Positions 8,654 to 16,664 of a stretch of 64,000 bases of DNA are shown here, piece by piece (positions within the stretch are counted from its first letter, which is position 1; every line of letters begins with the position of its first letter). Below the pieces are notes generated by a model. The model did no database searches. It was not told where the DNA came from and saw only the letters and a list, made by a program, of their open reading frames with translations. Location: contig JAVBWO010000012.1 in assembly GCA_036677375.1 (NCBI GenBank), positions 186,001 through 250,000 of the forward strand, written 5' to 3'. The DNA comes from JAVBWO01 sp036677375. Its GTDB lineage: Bacteria; Bacillota; Dehalobacteriia; UBA4068; UBA4997. The position numbers and the translations under genes are program-made.

Positions 8654-9781
8654 ATGAAAAAAGGTTTATTGATCTTGCTCATGGTTCTATTGGCAGTCGG
8701 TCTTTTGGCAGGTTGCGGCAGTACGGACACCACTTCTGGTGATACCACAGGTGATGACGCTGGCAACGCACCGGCCGAAAAAATGAAAGTTGCATTTGTT
8801 TACAATGCCGTCATCGGTGACTATGGCTGGGCTTACGGCCATGAAAAAGCCCGTGAGGAAACCCAGGCCGCTTTAGATTTTGTAGAAACCAGCTGTCTGG
8901 AAAATGTGACACCCGGAGCCAATGCCGAACGGGTTATGGCCGACCTGGCCGCAGAAGGCTATGACGTCATCATCGCTGTCAGCGGCGACTATGAAGCCGA
9001 TGTCAGAAAAGTGGCTCCCAATTATCCCGACACCGATTTCCTTCTCTGCTGCGGTGCTTATTCCGCAGCCAATGTAGAATCCTTCTATCCCAAAGCCACT
9101 CAGATCTGGTGGGTATTAGGTAAAGTAGCAGCCCAATTAACGAAGACCAATACCATCGGTATGGTCGGAGCCGTTACCGCTCCCATCGACCTTCAAATTC
9201 AAAATGCCTTCCTGTTAGGCGCGCAAAGTGTGAATCCCGACATCGTAGAACGGATCATCTACATTAACACTTATTACGATCCTGCAGCCGAGCGGGACGC
9301 CGCTTTGAGCCTCATTGACGCCGGAGTCGACGTCATCACACAGGCAACCAATACCCCGGCTCACGTTCAGGCAGCTGTGGAAAAAGGCGTTTATGCCATG
9401 AGCCAGTTTGAAGACATGAGCCAATTTGGCCCGGACAATTATATTTCCGGTGACAAATTCGTCTGGTCGGCTTACTACATTCCCACCCTGCAAGCCATCA
9501 AAGACGGGAATTGGGTACCTTCCACAACCATCAATGAACCGGACATCACTTCCGGCGTCTGCGACTTCGTCGACTTCGGGCCTATGGTGACCGATGAGAT
9601 GAAAACCAAGGTACAAGAAGCCGTCGAACAAGTCAAAGCAGATCCCAAGATCATGTGGAAAGGCCCCATCTATGACAATCAGGGTAACCTGGTCGTCGCG
9701 GAGGGGGAATATCTGACCGACGAGCAATTATTGGCTATGAACTGGTGGGTAAAAGGAACCATTACCTCAGGCGGCCAATAA
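8654..9781 (+). CDS. BMP-family substrate-binding lipoprotein
   Basis: The protein (375 residues from this start) is the extracytoplasmic ligand-binding component of the importer, in the Med/BMP (PnrA-like) family. It begins with KK, a hydrophobic stretch and the lipobox LLAGC, so it should be a lipid-anchored membrane protein; a Thr/Asp/Gly-rich linker follows. The motif AFVYNAVIGDYGWAYGHEK near residue 47 is typical of the family, which mostly binds nucleosides. I chose this ATG over an in-frame start 51 bases upstream because AGAGGAGGTAG lies just before it and the signal peptide then begins at residue 1. Confidence 0.87.
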   Translation: MKKGLLILLMVLLAVGLLAGCGSTDTTSGDTTGDDAGNAPAEKMKVAFVYNAVIGDYGWAYGHEKAREETQAALDFVETSCLENVTPGANAERVMADLAAEGYDVIIAVSGDYEADVRKVAPNYPDTDFLLCCGAYSAANVESFYPKATQIWWVLGKVAAQLTKTNTIGMVGAVTAPIDLQIQNAFLLGAQSVNPDIVERIIYINTYYDPAAERDAALSLIDAGVDVITQATNTPAHVQAAVEKGVYAMSQFEDMSQFGPDNYISGDKFVWSAYYIPTLQAIKDGNWVPSTTINEPDITSGVCDFVDFGPMVTDEMKTKVQEAVEQVKADPKIMWKGPIYDNQGNLVVAEGEYLTDEQLLAMNWWVKGTITSGGQ

Positions 9782-9819
9782 ACCATTATCCACTAACCGA
9801 TTCACATAGGAGATGCAAA

Positions 9820-9856
9820 CCGGGACGGGTGTTGAACACCTCCCCACCCGTCCCGG
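9820..9856 (+). other. Strong intercistronic hairpin
   Basis: CCGGGACGGGTG and CACCCGTCCCGG form a perfect 12-bp stem between the binding-protein gene and the next gene. No T-run follows. Such hairpins often protect the abundant binding-protein transcript and reduce read-through. The hairpin lies inside the longer possible reading frame of the next gene, which supports the shorter start at 9885. Confidence 0.6.
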
Positions 9857-9884
9857 GGCATCAAAAGAAAGAGACGGTGAGAAA

Positions 9885-10496
9885 ATGTTCCAAGACGCCA
9901 GAAGTACCAAAATAGCCATCCTGGCCAACTGCCTTTTGGATCAAAACGCCAAAGTAGCCAATCTGGCACGTTACCCTGCCTTTGTTCCAGGACTTTTGGA
10001 ACTTTTGGGCAAATATCAATTCGGTATCCAGCAAATGCCCTGCCCGGAGACCTATACCTTAGGACTTAGGCGTTTCTGGCAGGTGAAACCACAGTACGAG
10101 GCCAGAGGCACCAGGCGAAGCTACGAATTTTTAGCGGAATTTGTGTTAGACACTGTAGAAGATTATATCAGAAACGGTTTTACCGTCATTCTTATTGGTG
10201 TTGACGGCAGTCCTTCCTGCGGTATCAATATTACAGACAGCGACCGATTCAATATCTGGCTGGGAGCGCCGGCCTTAGAAAAACAAGATCTGGAAGATGA
10301 AGCCATGTTCGTGCCGGGGCGGGGTGTCTTTATAGAAGCTCTTGACGCAAAGACCGCCGCAAGAGGGCTTGCTCCGATCCCCCGCTTTGGGCTGGCTTTG
10401 GACATACAAGGCGAAAAACCTGATTTTCAGGGCCTGGAAATTTTTTTACAGCAATTCAATCAAATTGAAGATGTGCAGAGTAATCTGTTCAAATAA
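9885..10496 (+). CDS. TudS-related (DUF523-like) putative desulfidase
   Basis: This 203-residue protein resembles the DUF523/TudS group, which includes the [4Fe-4S] thiouracil desulfidase. Three cysteines sit in family-like places: Cys16 in ANCLLDQNAK, Cys53 in MPCPET and Cys112 in VDGSPSCGIN; these could hold a [4Fe-4S] cluster. I recall a clostridial subgroup (CD3072-type) with the same NCLLDQ opening. The start was set by a GGTGAG site and because the upstream frame is a hairpin. Its position between a pyrimidine-type importer and TenA-like genes suggests sulfur removal from, or other chemistry on, a pyrimidine. That role is inferred. Confidence 0.65.
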   Translation: MFQDARSTKIAILANCLLDQNAKVANLARYPAFVPGLLELLGKYQFGIQQMPCPETYTLGLRRFWQVKPQYEARGTRRSYEFLAEFVLDTVEDYIRNGFTVILIGVDGSPSCGINITDSDRFNIWLGAPALEKQDLEDEAMFVPGRGVFIEALDAKTAARGLAPIPRFGLALDIQGEKPDFQGLEIFLQQFNQIEDVQSNLFK

Positions 10497-10536
10497 CCCA
10501 AATAAAAAGCACATAAAACACAAGGAGGAATCACAG

Positions 10537-11262
10537 ATGGGTTTCTATGAAGAAAGACTGATCCCAATCATTGACAGGACAGTGGACGAAATGATCAAGA
10601 CGGAACATATGCAGAATATCCTGCACGGCACCATGCCGAAGGAAAAGTTCCGGTTCCAGATCAAACAGAATTTTAACTATTTGAAAGAGTTTTGCCGCAG
10701 TTGGGCAGTAGGCTTAGCCAAGTGCAGCGACATCGACGAAATGAACCTTTGGTATACCTTATTAAAAGGAACCTTTGAAAGCGAGCTGGGTGAAACCATC
10801 CGTTTCTGGGGCAAAGAAGTCGGCCTTGAACTGGATGAAATCGAAAATACCACAATGGCAGAGACGAAACGTTCTTATACCTCCCATGAAATGGCCCGGG
10901 CTTTTGAAGGCGACCATGCCACCCAAGTTATGGCCCTCTTTCCCTGCACCATTTTATACTGGCATTTGGGATTGAAACTCTTTCCCCAATGCACCTTGCC
11001 CGAAGGCAATATCTACCGCTATTGGCTGGAGTTCTATATCCTGGAATGGTATACCGGACACAGCAAACGGGCCATTCGTTTAGTCAATAAGCTTACCGAA
11101 CATAAAACTCCCAGACAATTGACTCAACTGGAAGAAATCTTCGCTATCGGCTGCAATTATGAATACATGCAATGGACCAATATGTATAACAATATGGAAA
11201 CCTGGCCCATCCCAGACATCATCCCCCCCAAGTTCACCACGGTAGAGAAATTCACAGTCTAG
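10537..11262 (+). CDS. TenA/thiaminase II-family protein, copy 1
   Basis: The protein (241 residues) is an all-helical TenA-family member. TenA enzymes cleave thiamin or hydrolyse aminopyrimidine breakdown products. Most active-site positions of B. subtilis TenA can be matched: Tyr114, the nucleophile Cys137 in FPCTILYW, Tyr141, and Glu209 in CNYEYMQW. The position of Asp44, which contacts the pyrimidine, is Asn45 here (KQNFNYL). The start with AAGGAGG is clear; a longer frame upstream overlaps the previous gene and lacks a ribosome site. No TPP riboswitch was seen upstream, which speaks against simple thiamin-salvage regulation. Confidence 0.75.
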   Translation: MGFYEERLIPIIDRTVDEMIKTEHMQNILHGTMPKEKFRFQIKQNFNYLKEFCRSWAVGLAKCSDIDEMNLWYTLLKGTFESELGETIRFWGKEVGLELDEIENTTMAETKRSYTSHEMARAFEGDHATQVMALFPCTILYWHLGLKLFPQCTLPEGNIYRYWLEFYILEWYTGHSKRAIRLVNKLTEHKTPRQLTQLEEIFAIGCNYEYMQWTNMYNNMETWPIPDIIPPKFTTVEKFTV

Positions 11263-11348
11263 CCAAGGATGGTCTGCAACGGACAAAAGAACAAGAAAAT
11301 CAAGGGATATATATAATTTATATATTTTAAGGAAGGAATGATACAATA

Positions 11349-12074
11349 ATGGGTTTCTACGAAGAAAGATTATTGCCCATGATCACCAAAACGGTGGACG
11401 CCGAAATGGAGCTGCCTTATTTTAAAGAAATGCTGGCAGGAACGCTGCCCATAGAAAACTTCAAGTTTCAATGCCGTCAGAATTTCAATTATCTAATTGA
11501 GTACGGAAAAGCCTGGGCCATCGGCTTTTCCAAATGCAACGCTTACGATGAAATGAACATCTGGTTTGAGATCCTGAAAGAAACCATTGAACACGAGATC
11601 CCCTTCTATCAAGAGCATTGGCAAAAAGTGCTGGGGGTTTCCTTTGAAGAGATGGAAACCACCATCATGGCCAATGTGAAACGCTCCTACACCTCTCACG
11701 AGCTGGCACGGAGCTGGGAGGGCGATTTGGCTGAGCAAGTCACCGCCTTGCTGCCCTGCGACTTTGTTTACTGGCATATGGGCACCAGGCTCACCAATAT
11801 GTGTACTTTACCCGAAGGGCATATCTACCGTGACTGGATGACCTTTTATACGCAAGGCTGGTTTATTGAAGTTTGCGAAAAGCTTATCCGCTTGATCGAC
11901 AAGCTCACCGCTAATAAAACTCCCAGAGAACTGGCAAAAATCGAAGAAATTTTTGCCGTAGGCTGTAACTATGAGTATCTGAGCTGGCGTGATATGTATT
12001 ATAAGATGGAGACCTGGCCTTTGGAAGAAATTTTCCCCGTTAAATTCAACAAAGTAGAAAAATTCTCGATTTAA
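11349..12074 (+). CDS. TenA/thiaminase II-family protein, copy 2
   Basis: This is a tandem paralogue of the preceding gene: identical length (241 residues), the same MGFYEERL start and the same end (F-x-KVEKF-x-[VI]). Asn45, Tyr114, Cys137 in LPCDFVYW, Tyr141 and Glu209 are all kept, so it too has Asn in place of the usual pyrimidine-binding Asp. The two copies have diverged enough to be old duplicates and may form a hetero-oligomer. The site AAGGAAGGA precedes the ATG at a slightly long spacing. The reaction is unknown. Confidence 0.75.
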   Translation: MGFYEERLLPMITKTVDAEMELPYFKEMLAGTLPIENFKFQCRQNFNYLIEYGKAWAIGFSKCNAYDEMNIWFEILKETIEHEIPFYQEHWQKVLGVSFEEMETTIMANVKRSYTSHELARSWEGDLAEQVTALLPCDFVYWHMGTRLTNMCTLPEGHIYRDWMTFYTQGWFIEVCEKLIRLIDKLTANKTPRELAKIEEIFAVGCNYEYLSWRDMYYKMETWPLEEIFPVKFNKVEKFSI

Positions 12075-12184
12075 CTTCAAAACCCGATCTATTGCCGTAA
12101 TCATTCCTGGGATTGCTTATAGGAAATTGTAAAATGCACCGAAAGGAACATACAAAATAAAGCGAACAGAAAGGATGAATGATG

Positions 12185-13210
12185 ATGAAAGCAGCCAGAA
12201 TTTATGCGCCCGGCAAACCTTTGCAGATCGACGAAGTAGCAAAACCCCAATTGACTCCGGGCTATGCCTTGATTAAAGTAAAAGCCGCCGGCGTCTGCGG
12301 CAGTGAATTGGATTTTGTGGAAGGGATCTTCCCCTTCACTCCCCCCTTCACCCTGGGCCATGAGATCGCCGGTGTGATAGACGAGATTGATCCAGGCTGC
12401 CAAACCTCCCTTAAGGTAGGAGACCGGATAGCTGTTTATAACTACATCAACTGCGGCGTCTGCAAATATTGCCGCAACGATCAGGAAAACATGTGCCCCA
12501 ATAAAATTGGTCAATTAGGGTTTACCATTGACGGCGGCTTTGCCGAATACGTAGCGGTTCCTCTTTATAATTTAGTTCCCATTCCGGAAAATGTCAGCTT
12601 TGAAGAAGCCGCTATTCTGGCCTGCAGCGGTATGACCGCCATGCATGCTACCCGGCGCGCCGGCACCAAAATGGGCGATTATGTTGCGGTAAACGGCGTG
12701 GGCGGCGTGGGTCTTATGTGCATTCAGGTAGCCAAGATCACCGGCGCTAAGGTTATCGCCATTGCCGATAATGAAATGCGGGCAGACCTCGCCAAACAAG
12801 TGGGCGCCGATTACGCCATCGTCGAGACCGATTACAGCAAGGTTCCCGACAAGATCAAAGCCCTCACCGAAAATGAGGGCGTACAGGTATGGTATGACCT
12901 GGTAGGCACTAGCGAGGCTTATTATGCCGGCATCCAGAGCCAATGTCTTGGCGGCAAAGTAGTTATTATCGGCTATCAAAAAGACCATAACATCAACTTC
13001 TACCCCGTGGAAATGATGGTAAAGGAAGGCCAGATCATCAGTTCCGTTGCCGGCTGCAAAAAAGATGTGCAACTGGCGCTGGATTACACCTCCCAGGGCA
13101 AGATCAGCGTAGTAGTAGGCCAGCGTTTCAAACTGGAAGAAGTGAACGACGCCATTCAATTGCTCATCGAGCGGAAAGCCAAAGGCCGCAGCGTTCTGGT
13201 TTTTGAGTAA
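12185..13210 (+). CDS. Zinc-dependent alcohol dehydrogenase (MDR family)
   Basis: This 341-residue medium-chain dehydrogenase has the catalytic-zinc motif GVCGSELDF, GHEIAGVID, the structural zinc cysteines in CGVCKYCRNDQENMC and a Rossmann motif GVGGVGLMC. It would oxidise a secondary or primary alcohol, or a hydroxymethyl group, with NAD(P). Three ATG codons follow each other at 12179-12187; the third is best spaced from AAGGA. In this cluster it could make the aldehyde that the downstream aldehyde oxidoreductase oxidises. That link is inferred from adjacency only. Confidence 0.82.
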   Translation: MKAARIYAPGKPLQIDEVAKPQLTPGYALIKVKAAGVCGSELDFVEGIFPFTPPFTLGHEIAGVIDEIDPGCQTSLKVGDRIAVYNYINCGVCKYCRNDQENMCPNKIGQLGFTIDGGFAEYVAVPLYNLVPIPENVSFEEAAILACSGMTAMHATRRAGTKMGDYVAVNGVGGVGLMCIQVAKITGAKVIAIADNEMRADLAKQVGADYAIVETDYSKVPDKIKALTENEGVQVWYDLVGTSEAYYAGIQSQCLGGKVVIIGYQKDHNINFYPVEMMVKEGQIISSVAGCKKDVQLALDYTSQGKISVVVGQRFKLEEVNDAIQLLIERKAKGRSVLVFE

Positions 13211-13230
13211 TATCATCAAAACCTGCCGGG

Positions 13231-13262
13231 GAACCGGCTTCTCAAAACGGAGCCGGTTCTCC
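13231..13262 (+). terminator. Weak terminator/attenuator hairpin
   Basis: GAACCGGCT and AGCCGGTTC form a 9-bp stem just after the alcohol dehydrogenase stop, followed by TCCGTTAT, which is a poor T-run. It probably reduces rather than stops transcription into the sulfur-carrier and oxidoreductase genes. Confidence 0.5.
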
Positions 13263-13290
13263 GTTATAAGCAGTTAAGGCGGTGAAGCCA

Positions 13291-13554
13291 TTGAAAAAAA
13301 TTACCGTACATGTTCCCGGCCGGCCTGACCTGAAAAATAAAGAATTCCTGCTAGAGAAGGATGACCTGACGGTGGAACAATTCTTGCTGCAATTTCTCGG
13401 CAAGACCCCGGAGGAGTTGGACAGGATTTTTATTTCAGGAAACGGCTTGGTAGACTATATCATTTTTATTAACGGAACCATCTGCCGCGACCGCAACTAT
13501 GTCCTGGAAGATCAGGACAGTATGCTAATCAGCGTCATGATGGGCGGCGGCTAA
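13291..13554 (+). CDS. MoaD/ThiS-like sulfur-carrier protein
   Basis: This 87-residue protein has a ubiquitin-like pattern and ends in GGG, the C-terminal diglycine type needed for adenylation and thiocarboxylation. MoaD-like carriers supply dithiolene sulfur for molybdopterin/tungstopterin. Its place directly before an aldehyde:ferredoxin oxidoreductase suggests a dedicated cofactor carrier. A TTG start is preferred because AGGCGGTGA, an almost perfect Shine-Dalgarno, lies six to eight bases upstream and would overlap the alternative GTG at 13282. It lacks any enzyme domain. ThiS-like function for the TenA context is an alternative. Confidence 0.7.
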   Translation: MKKITVHVPGRPDLKNKEFLLEKDDLTVEQFLLQFLGKTPEELDRIFISGNGLVDYIIFINGTICRDRNYVLEDQDSMLISVMMGGG

Positions 13555-13710
13555 AAGCAGTGGCAGATAGGCTTTATTCCGGTTTGCGTGTTTAATCGGC
13601 AATATCGCCCGCGGTTTTAGTTGATTTATAAAACTTACAAGTCAATTTACAATGGAGTTAAACGGTTTGTTAAGACAAAAAAGCAAAGACACAAGTTAGG
13701 GGGTCTTTAA

Positions 13711-15549
13711 ATGGGGTTCAAGTTTGTTCTGCTGGATATCAATCTGTCAACCGAAGAGATCGCCACCCGTGAACTCCCCTTCCACCTCATCAAAGAATAT
13801 ATCGGAGGCAGGGGCCTTGGTGGCAAACTTCTCTTGGATCTGGTGCCGCCCGGCGCCGATCCCTTGGGGGAAGAGAATGTGATGATCTGGTTGAACGGCA
13901 TTTTATCCGGCACCTTGATACCCGGCAGCTCCAAGCATGCCGTTATCACAAAGTCACCTGTATCAGGCGCGTATTGCGACAGCTACTCCTCCGGCGGGGT
14001 CGGTTTCAATATGGTATATTCCGGCTATCATGGCATGATCCTGCGGGGAAAATCGAAAAAACCGTCATATATATATATTAAAGACGAAACGGTGGAGATC
14101 CGGGACGCTGCCCATCTATGGGGTATGTATTCCTTTGCCGCTTCCGAGAAACTCCTGGCCGAGCTGGGCGGCGAAGGCTGGGGTCACGCTATGATCGGCC
14201 CTGCCGGGGAAAACATGGTCTGCTATGCCGGTATCAACAACGACTATTTCCGCCAGGCCGCCAGAGGCGGCGTCGGCGCCGTCATGGGGTCGAAGAATAT
14301 TAAGGCGGTTGTGGCAAAAGGTTCCGGCGGCGTCCCCTGTCTGGATGTGGCAGGCTTCATGAAGCTGCACCAGGATCGGCTGGCAGCCGCCAAGGTCAAT
14401 CCAGCGGCGGAGCATCATAAAGCAGCCGGTACCAGCGTTACCTTAGACGTCACGGCGGTGGCTGGTATGCTGCCCACCAGGAATTTTCAAACCGGCGTCT
14501 GCCCGGATTCTTTAGGCGAGCTGGATTCCGAAGGCTATAAGAAAAAAGCCACCGCTTCGGTGGCCTGCCTAGCCTGCCCCGTTCCTTGCGGCAAGATCCT
14601 AAAGTGCCGCCAGATCGACGGCCAGGAATTCCGCATTGAAGGGCCGGAATATGAAACCGCTTGTCTTTTAGGCACCAATCTTGGTATCGTTGACTTGAAT
14701 TTTGTTTCGGAAGCCAATATGCTCTGCGACAATCTGGGCATGGATACCATTTCCGCCGGTAATATTATCGGCTTTATCATGGAACTGACCCAGCGGGGTC
14801 TAATCCCGGCAGAATTCAAAGACCAGGCCATTGCCTTCGGTGATCAAGCAGGCGCTCTCAAAGTCATGGAAGATTTGGCCTACAGCAGAGGCATCGGCGC
14901 TTTAGCCAAAGGCGGCGTCCGCGCTTTGGCCCGGGCCATCGGACATGATTCCGAAGATTTCGCCATGCAGAGCAAAGGACTGGAATTTCCAGCCTACGAT
15001 CCGCGCCGGGGCTTCGGCACCGCGCTTTCCTATGCCGTCACCCCCCGGGGAGCCTGCCACCGCCGGGCCTGGCCGCCGGGACGTGAGGTGCTGGGCGGCT
15101 TCCCGCCCTATGAATTCAAAGAGAAGGGGCAGCTCATCAAGGACCAGTTTGATGAGCGGAATATCCTGCACTCTTTGATTGCCTGCGATTTCAACTTCTT
15201 CGCGGTACCCGTATCCGTTGACCAGTATATGGAATATACCCGGCTGGTGACCGGCATCGATTTCAGTCAGGAAGAACTGGATATGGCGGTAGACCGTATC
15301 GAAAGCACCATCCGTTATTTTAATTCTCTTCAAGGCCTTACCAGGAAGGATGATACCATGCCTAAGCGCGTTCTGGAGGAACCCATGCCGGAAGGTCCTG
15401 CGCAAGGCAAAATGGTGACCAAAGAGGGCTTTGAAGATATGTTGGATCAATATTACGCATTACGAGGCTGGGATTCCGACGGCACACCCACCCCAAAAAC
15501 TTTAGACAAATATGGTATCCGGTCTGGAGGTGGCAAAATATGCGGTTAA
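13711..15549 (+). CDS. aor: Aldehyde:ferredoxin oxidoreductase (tungsten, AOR family)
   Basis: The protein (612 residues, family-typical) oxidises aldehydes to carboxylic acids, or the reverse, with ferredoxin, using a tungsten-bispyranopterin and one [4Fe-4S] cluster. The cluster ligands are visible as Cys286, Cys289, Cys293 (CLACPVPC) and Cys492 (IACDFNF), close in numbering to the Pyrococcus enzyme. YIGGRGLGGKLL near the N-terminus and RGACHRRAW near residue 447 are family motifs. It overlaps the ferredoxin gene by ten bases. Here it may oxidise an aldehyde made by the upstream dehydrogenase or a semialdehyde from pyrimidine breakdown. Confidence 0.9.
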   Translation: MGFKFVLLDINLSTEEIATRELPFHLIKEYIGGRGLGGKLLLDLVPPGADPLGEENVMIWLNGILSGTLIPGSSKHAVITKSPVSGAYCDSYSSGGVGFNMVYSGYHGMILRGKSKKPSYIYIKDETVEIRDAAHLWGMYSFAASEKLLAELGGEGWGHAMIGPAGENMVCYAGINNDYFRQAARGGVGAVMGSKNIKAVVAKGSGGVPCLDVAGFMKLHQDRLAAAKVNPAAEHHKAAGTSVTLDVTAVAGMLPTRNFQTGVCPDSLGELDSEGYKKKATASVACLACPVPCGKILKCRQIDGQEFRIEGPEYETACLLGTNLGIVDLNFVSEANMLCDNLGMDTISAGNIIGFIMELTQRGLIPAEFKDQAIAFGDQAGALKVMEDLAYSRGIGALAKGGVRALARAIGHDSEDFAMQSKGLEFPAYDPRRGFGTALSYAVTPRGACHRRAWPPGREVLGGFPPYEFKEKGQLIKDQFDERNILHSLIACDFNFFAVPVSVDQYMEYTRLVTGIDFSQEELDMAVDRIESTIRYFNSLQGLTRKDDTMPKRVLEEPMPEGPAQGKMVTKEGFEDMLDQYYALRGWDSDGTPTPKTLDKYGIRSGGGKICG

Positions 15550-15941
15550 AATTTATTGCTAAAAACTGTGTCGGCTGCGAAGACTGCACCTTGGTTTGCT
15601 CTCTGGTTCATGAAGGCGTTACCGGCCTGGCTCTGGGCAGGATCAAGATCACAAGGAACTATCCGTCATTAGAAGACCCCCTGATCAAGGGCTATTTTTG
15701 CCGACAATGCAAAAAAGCAAAATGTGTGGAAGCTTGTCCCGTTCAAGCTCTCACCCAGGGAGAAGACCTGGTAAACTTTGATCAGGAGCTTTGCACCGGC
15801 TGCGGCGCCTGCGTTGAGGCCTGTCCCTTTCACAGCATATGGATGAACCAAAAAACCGGCTTACCATTTAAGTGCGATACCTGTCAGGGAGATCCCAGTT
15901 GCGTCAAGATTTGTCCTCATGAAGCGTTAAAATGGGAGTAA
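15540..15941 (+). CDS. Four-cluster ferredoxin subunit of the aldehyde oxidoreductase
   Basis: This 133-residue HycB/DmsB-type electron-transfer protein has four cysteine groups: CVGCEDCTLVC, CRQCKKAKCVEAC, CTGCGACVEAC and CDTCQGDPSCVKIC, enough for four [4Fe-4S] clusters. It overlaps the AOR gene and is surely its redox partner. Its last third is duplicated directly downstream (see repeat at 15842-16167). Electrons probably flow from the AOR to this subunit and on to a soluble ferredoxin. Confidence 0.88.
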   Translation: MRLKFIAKNCVGCEDCTLVCSLVHEGVTGLALGRIKITRNYPSLEDPLIKGYFCRQCKKAKCVEACPVQALTQGEDLVNFDQELCTGCGACVEACPFHSIWMNQKTGLPFKCDTCQGDPSCVKICPHEALKWE

Positions 15942-16167
15942 TGGATCAAGCCGGAAAAACAGCCTGTCATCAGTAGCATGCCTTGTCTTTTCCTTTGGTG
16001 CCCGGGAAGACGAACCAAAAGACCGGCTTGCCTTTTAAGTGCGATACCTGTCAGGGAGATCCCAGTTGCGTCAAGATTTGTCCTCATGAAGCGTTAAAAT
16101 GGGAGTAATGGATCAAAATCGGGAAAGCAGCCTGTCATTAACAGCATGTCTTGGTCTTTCCCATTGG
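15842..16167 (+). repeat. Tandem duplication of the ferredoxin gene 3' end plus spacer
   Basis: Unit 1 (15842-16008) covers the last 33 codons of the ferredoxin gene and about 65 bases of spacer. Unit 2 (16009 to about 16167) repeats it 167 bases later. The coding part is almost identical, with only a few changes at its start. The spacer part is more diverged and offset by one base. This is a local segmental duplication rather than a mobile element. Confidence 0.9.
15998..16108 (+). pseudogene. Duplicated C-terminal fragment of the ferredoxin subunit
   Basis: The second copy of the duplicated unit encodes the last cluster motif (CDTCQGDPSCVKIC) and the original end HEALKWE followed by the same TAA. 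It has no convincing start: an in-frame GTG at 15998 lacks a ribosome site. It is most simply a dead remnant, though a 36-codon one-cluster peptide cannot be excluded. Confidence 0.75.
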
Positions 16168-16226
16168 CGACGGGGATAAAAAGCAAACTAAAGTTAAAGT
16201 ATCAGACCAATATTGGAGGGAGTAAA

Positions 16227-16664
16227 ATGACAAGAAGACCTAGGATCATCTTGGCGAAGCCCGGCTTAGACGGTCATGACAAAGGAGCGCGTCTGGTCGC
16301 TATGGCCATGCGCGACGCGGGTATCGATGTGATCTATCTCGGTCTGCGCCAATCCGTGGATGCCATAGTCAAAGCGGCCGCCGAAAAAGAAGCGGACTTC
16401 ATCGGTTTAAGCATTTTATCCGGCGTTCACTTGAATGTGGCGGATAAATTATTGAAAAAAGTGGCGAAAGCAGGGCTTAATTGCCCTGTCGTTATCGGCG
16501 GTATCATTCCGCCCCAGGATGAGGTTAAATTAAAAGAGATGGGCATTGCACAGGTGTTCCCCGTCGGCACCAGCTTTGCCGCAACGGTGGATTGGATCAA
16601 GCAGAATTTTGCAGAAACGGCTAAAGGGAGGGCGCTAACATGGCAGATGGAAAAAACTGTGTAA
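16227..16664 (+). CDS. B12-binding small subunit of acyl-CoA mutase
   Basis: This 145-residue cobalamin-binding domain has the DxHxxG motif (DGHDKG, His17 as lower cobalt ligand), GLSILSG and VVIGGIIP. It matches the C-terminal B12 domain of methylmalonyl-CoA mutase, here as a separate subunit. GGAGGG precedes the ATG; an in-frame start upstream would run into the ferredoxin repeat. It overlaps the large-subunit gene by 25 bases, which indicates coupled translation. The pair would catalyse a carbon-skeleton rearrangement of an acyl-CoA. Confidence 0.88.
   Translation: MTRRPRIILAKPGLDGHDKGARLVAMAMRDAGIDVIYLGLRQSVDAIVKAAAEKEADFIGLSILSGVHLNVADKLLKKVAKAGLNCPVVIGGIIPPQDEVKLKEMGIAQVFPVGTSFAATVDWIKQNFAETAKGRALTWQMEKTV

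Noticed and set aside
10497..10536. Possible TPP riboswitch before the TenA pair
   Set aside because: The gap is only 40 bases and has no CTGAGA or other TPP aptamer element.
12572..13219. 215-codon frame opposite the alcohol dehydrogenase
   Set aside because: The dehydrogenase has all its zinc and NAD motifs; the antisense frame has none.
15942..16226. Possible cobalamin riboswitch before the B12 mutase genes
   Set aside because: The gap is explained by the ferredoxin-end duplication, and no B12-box-like core was found.
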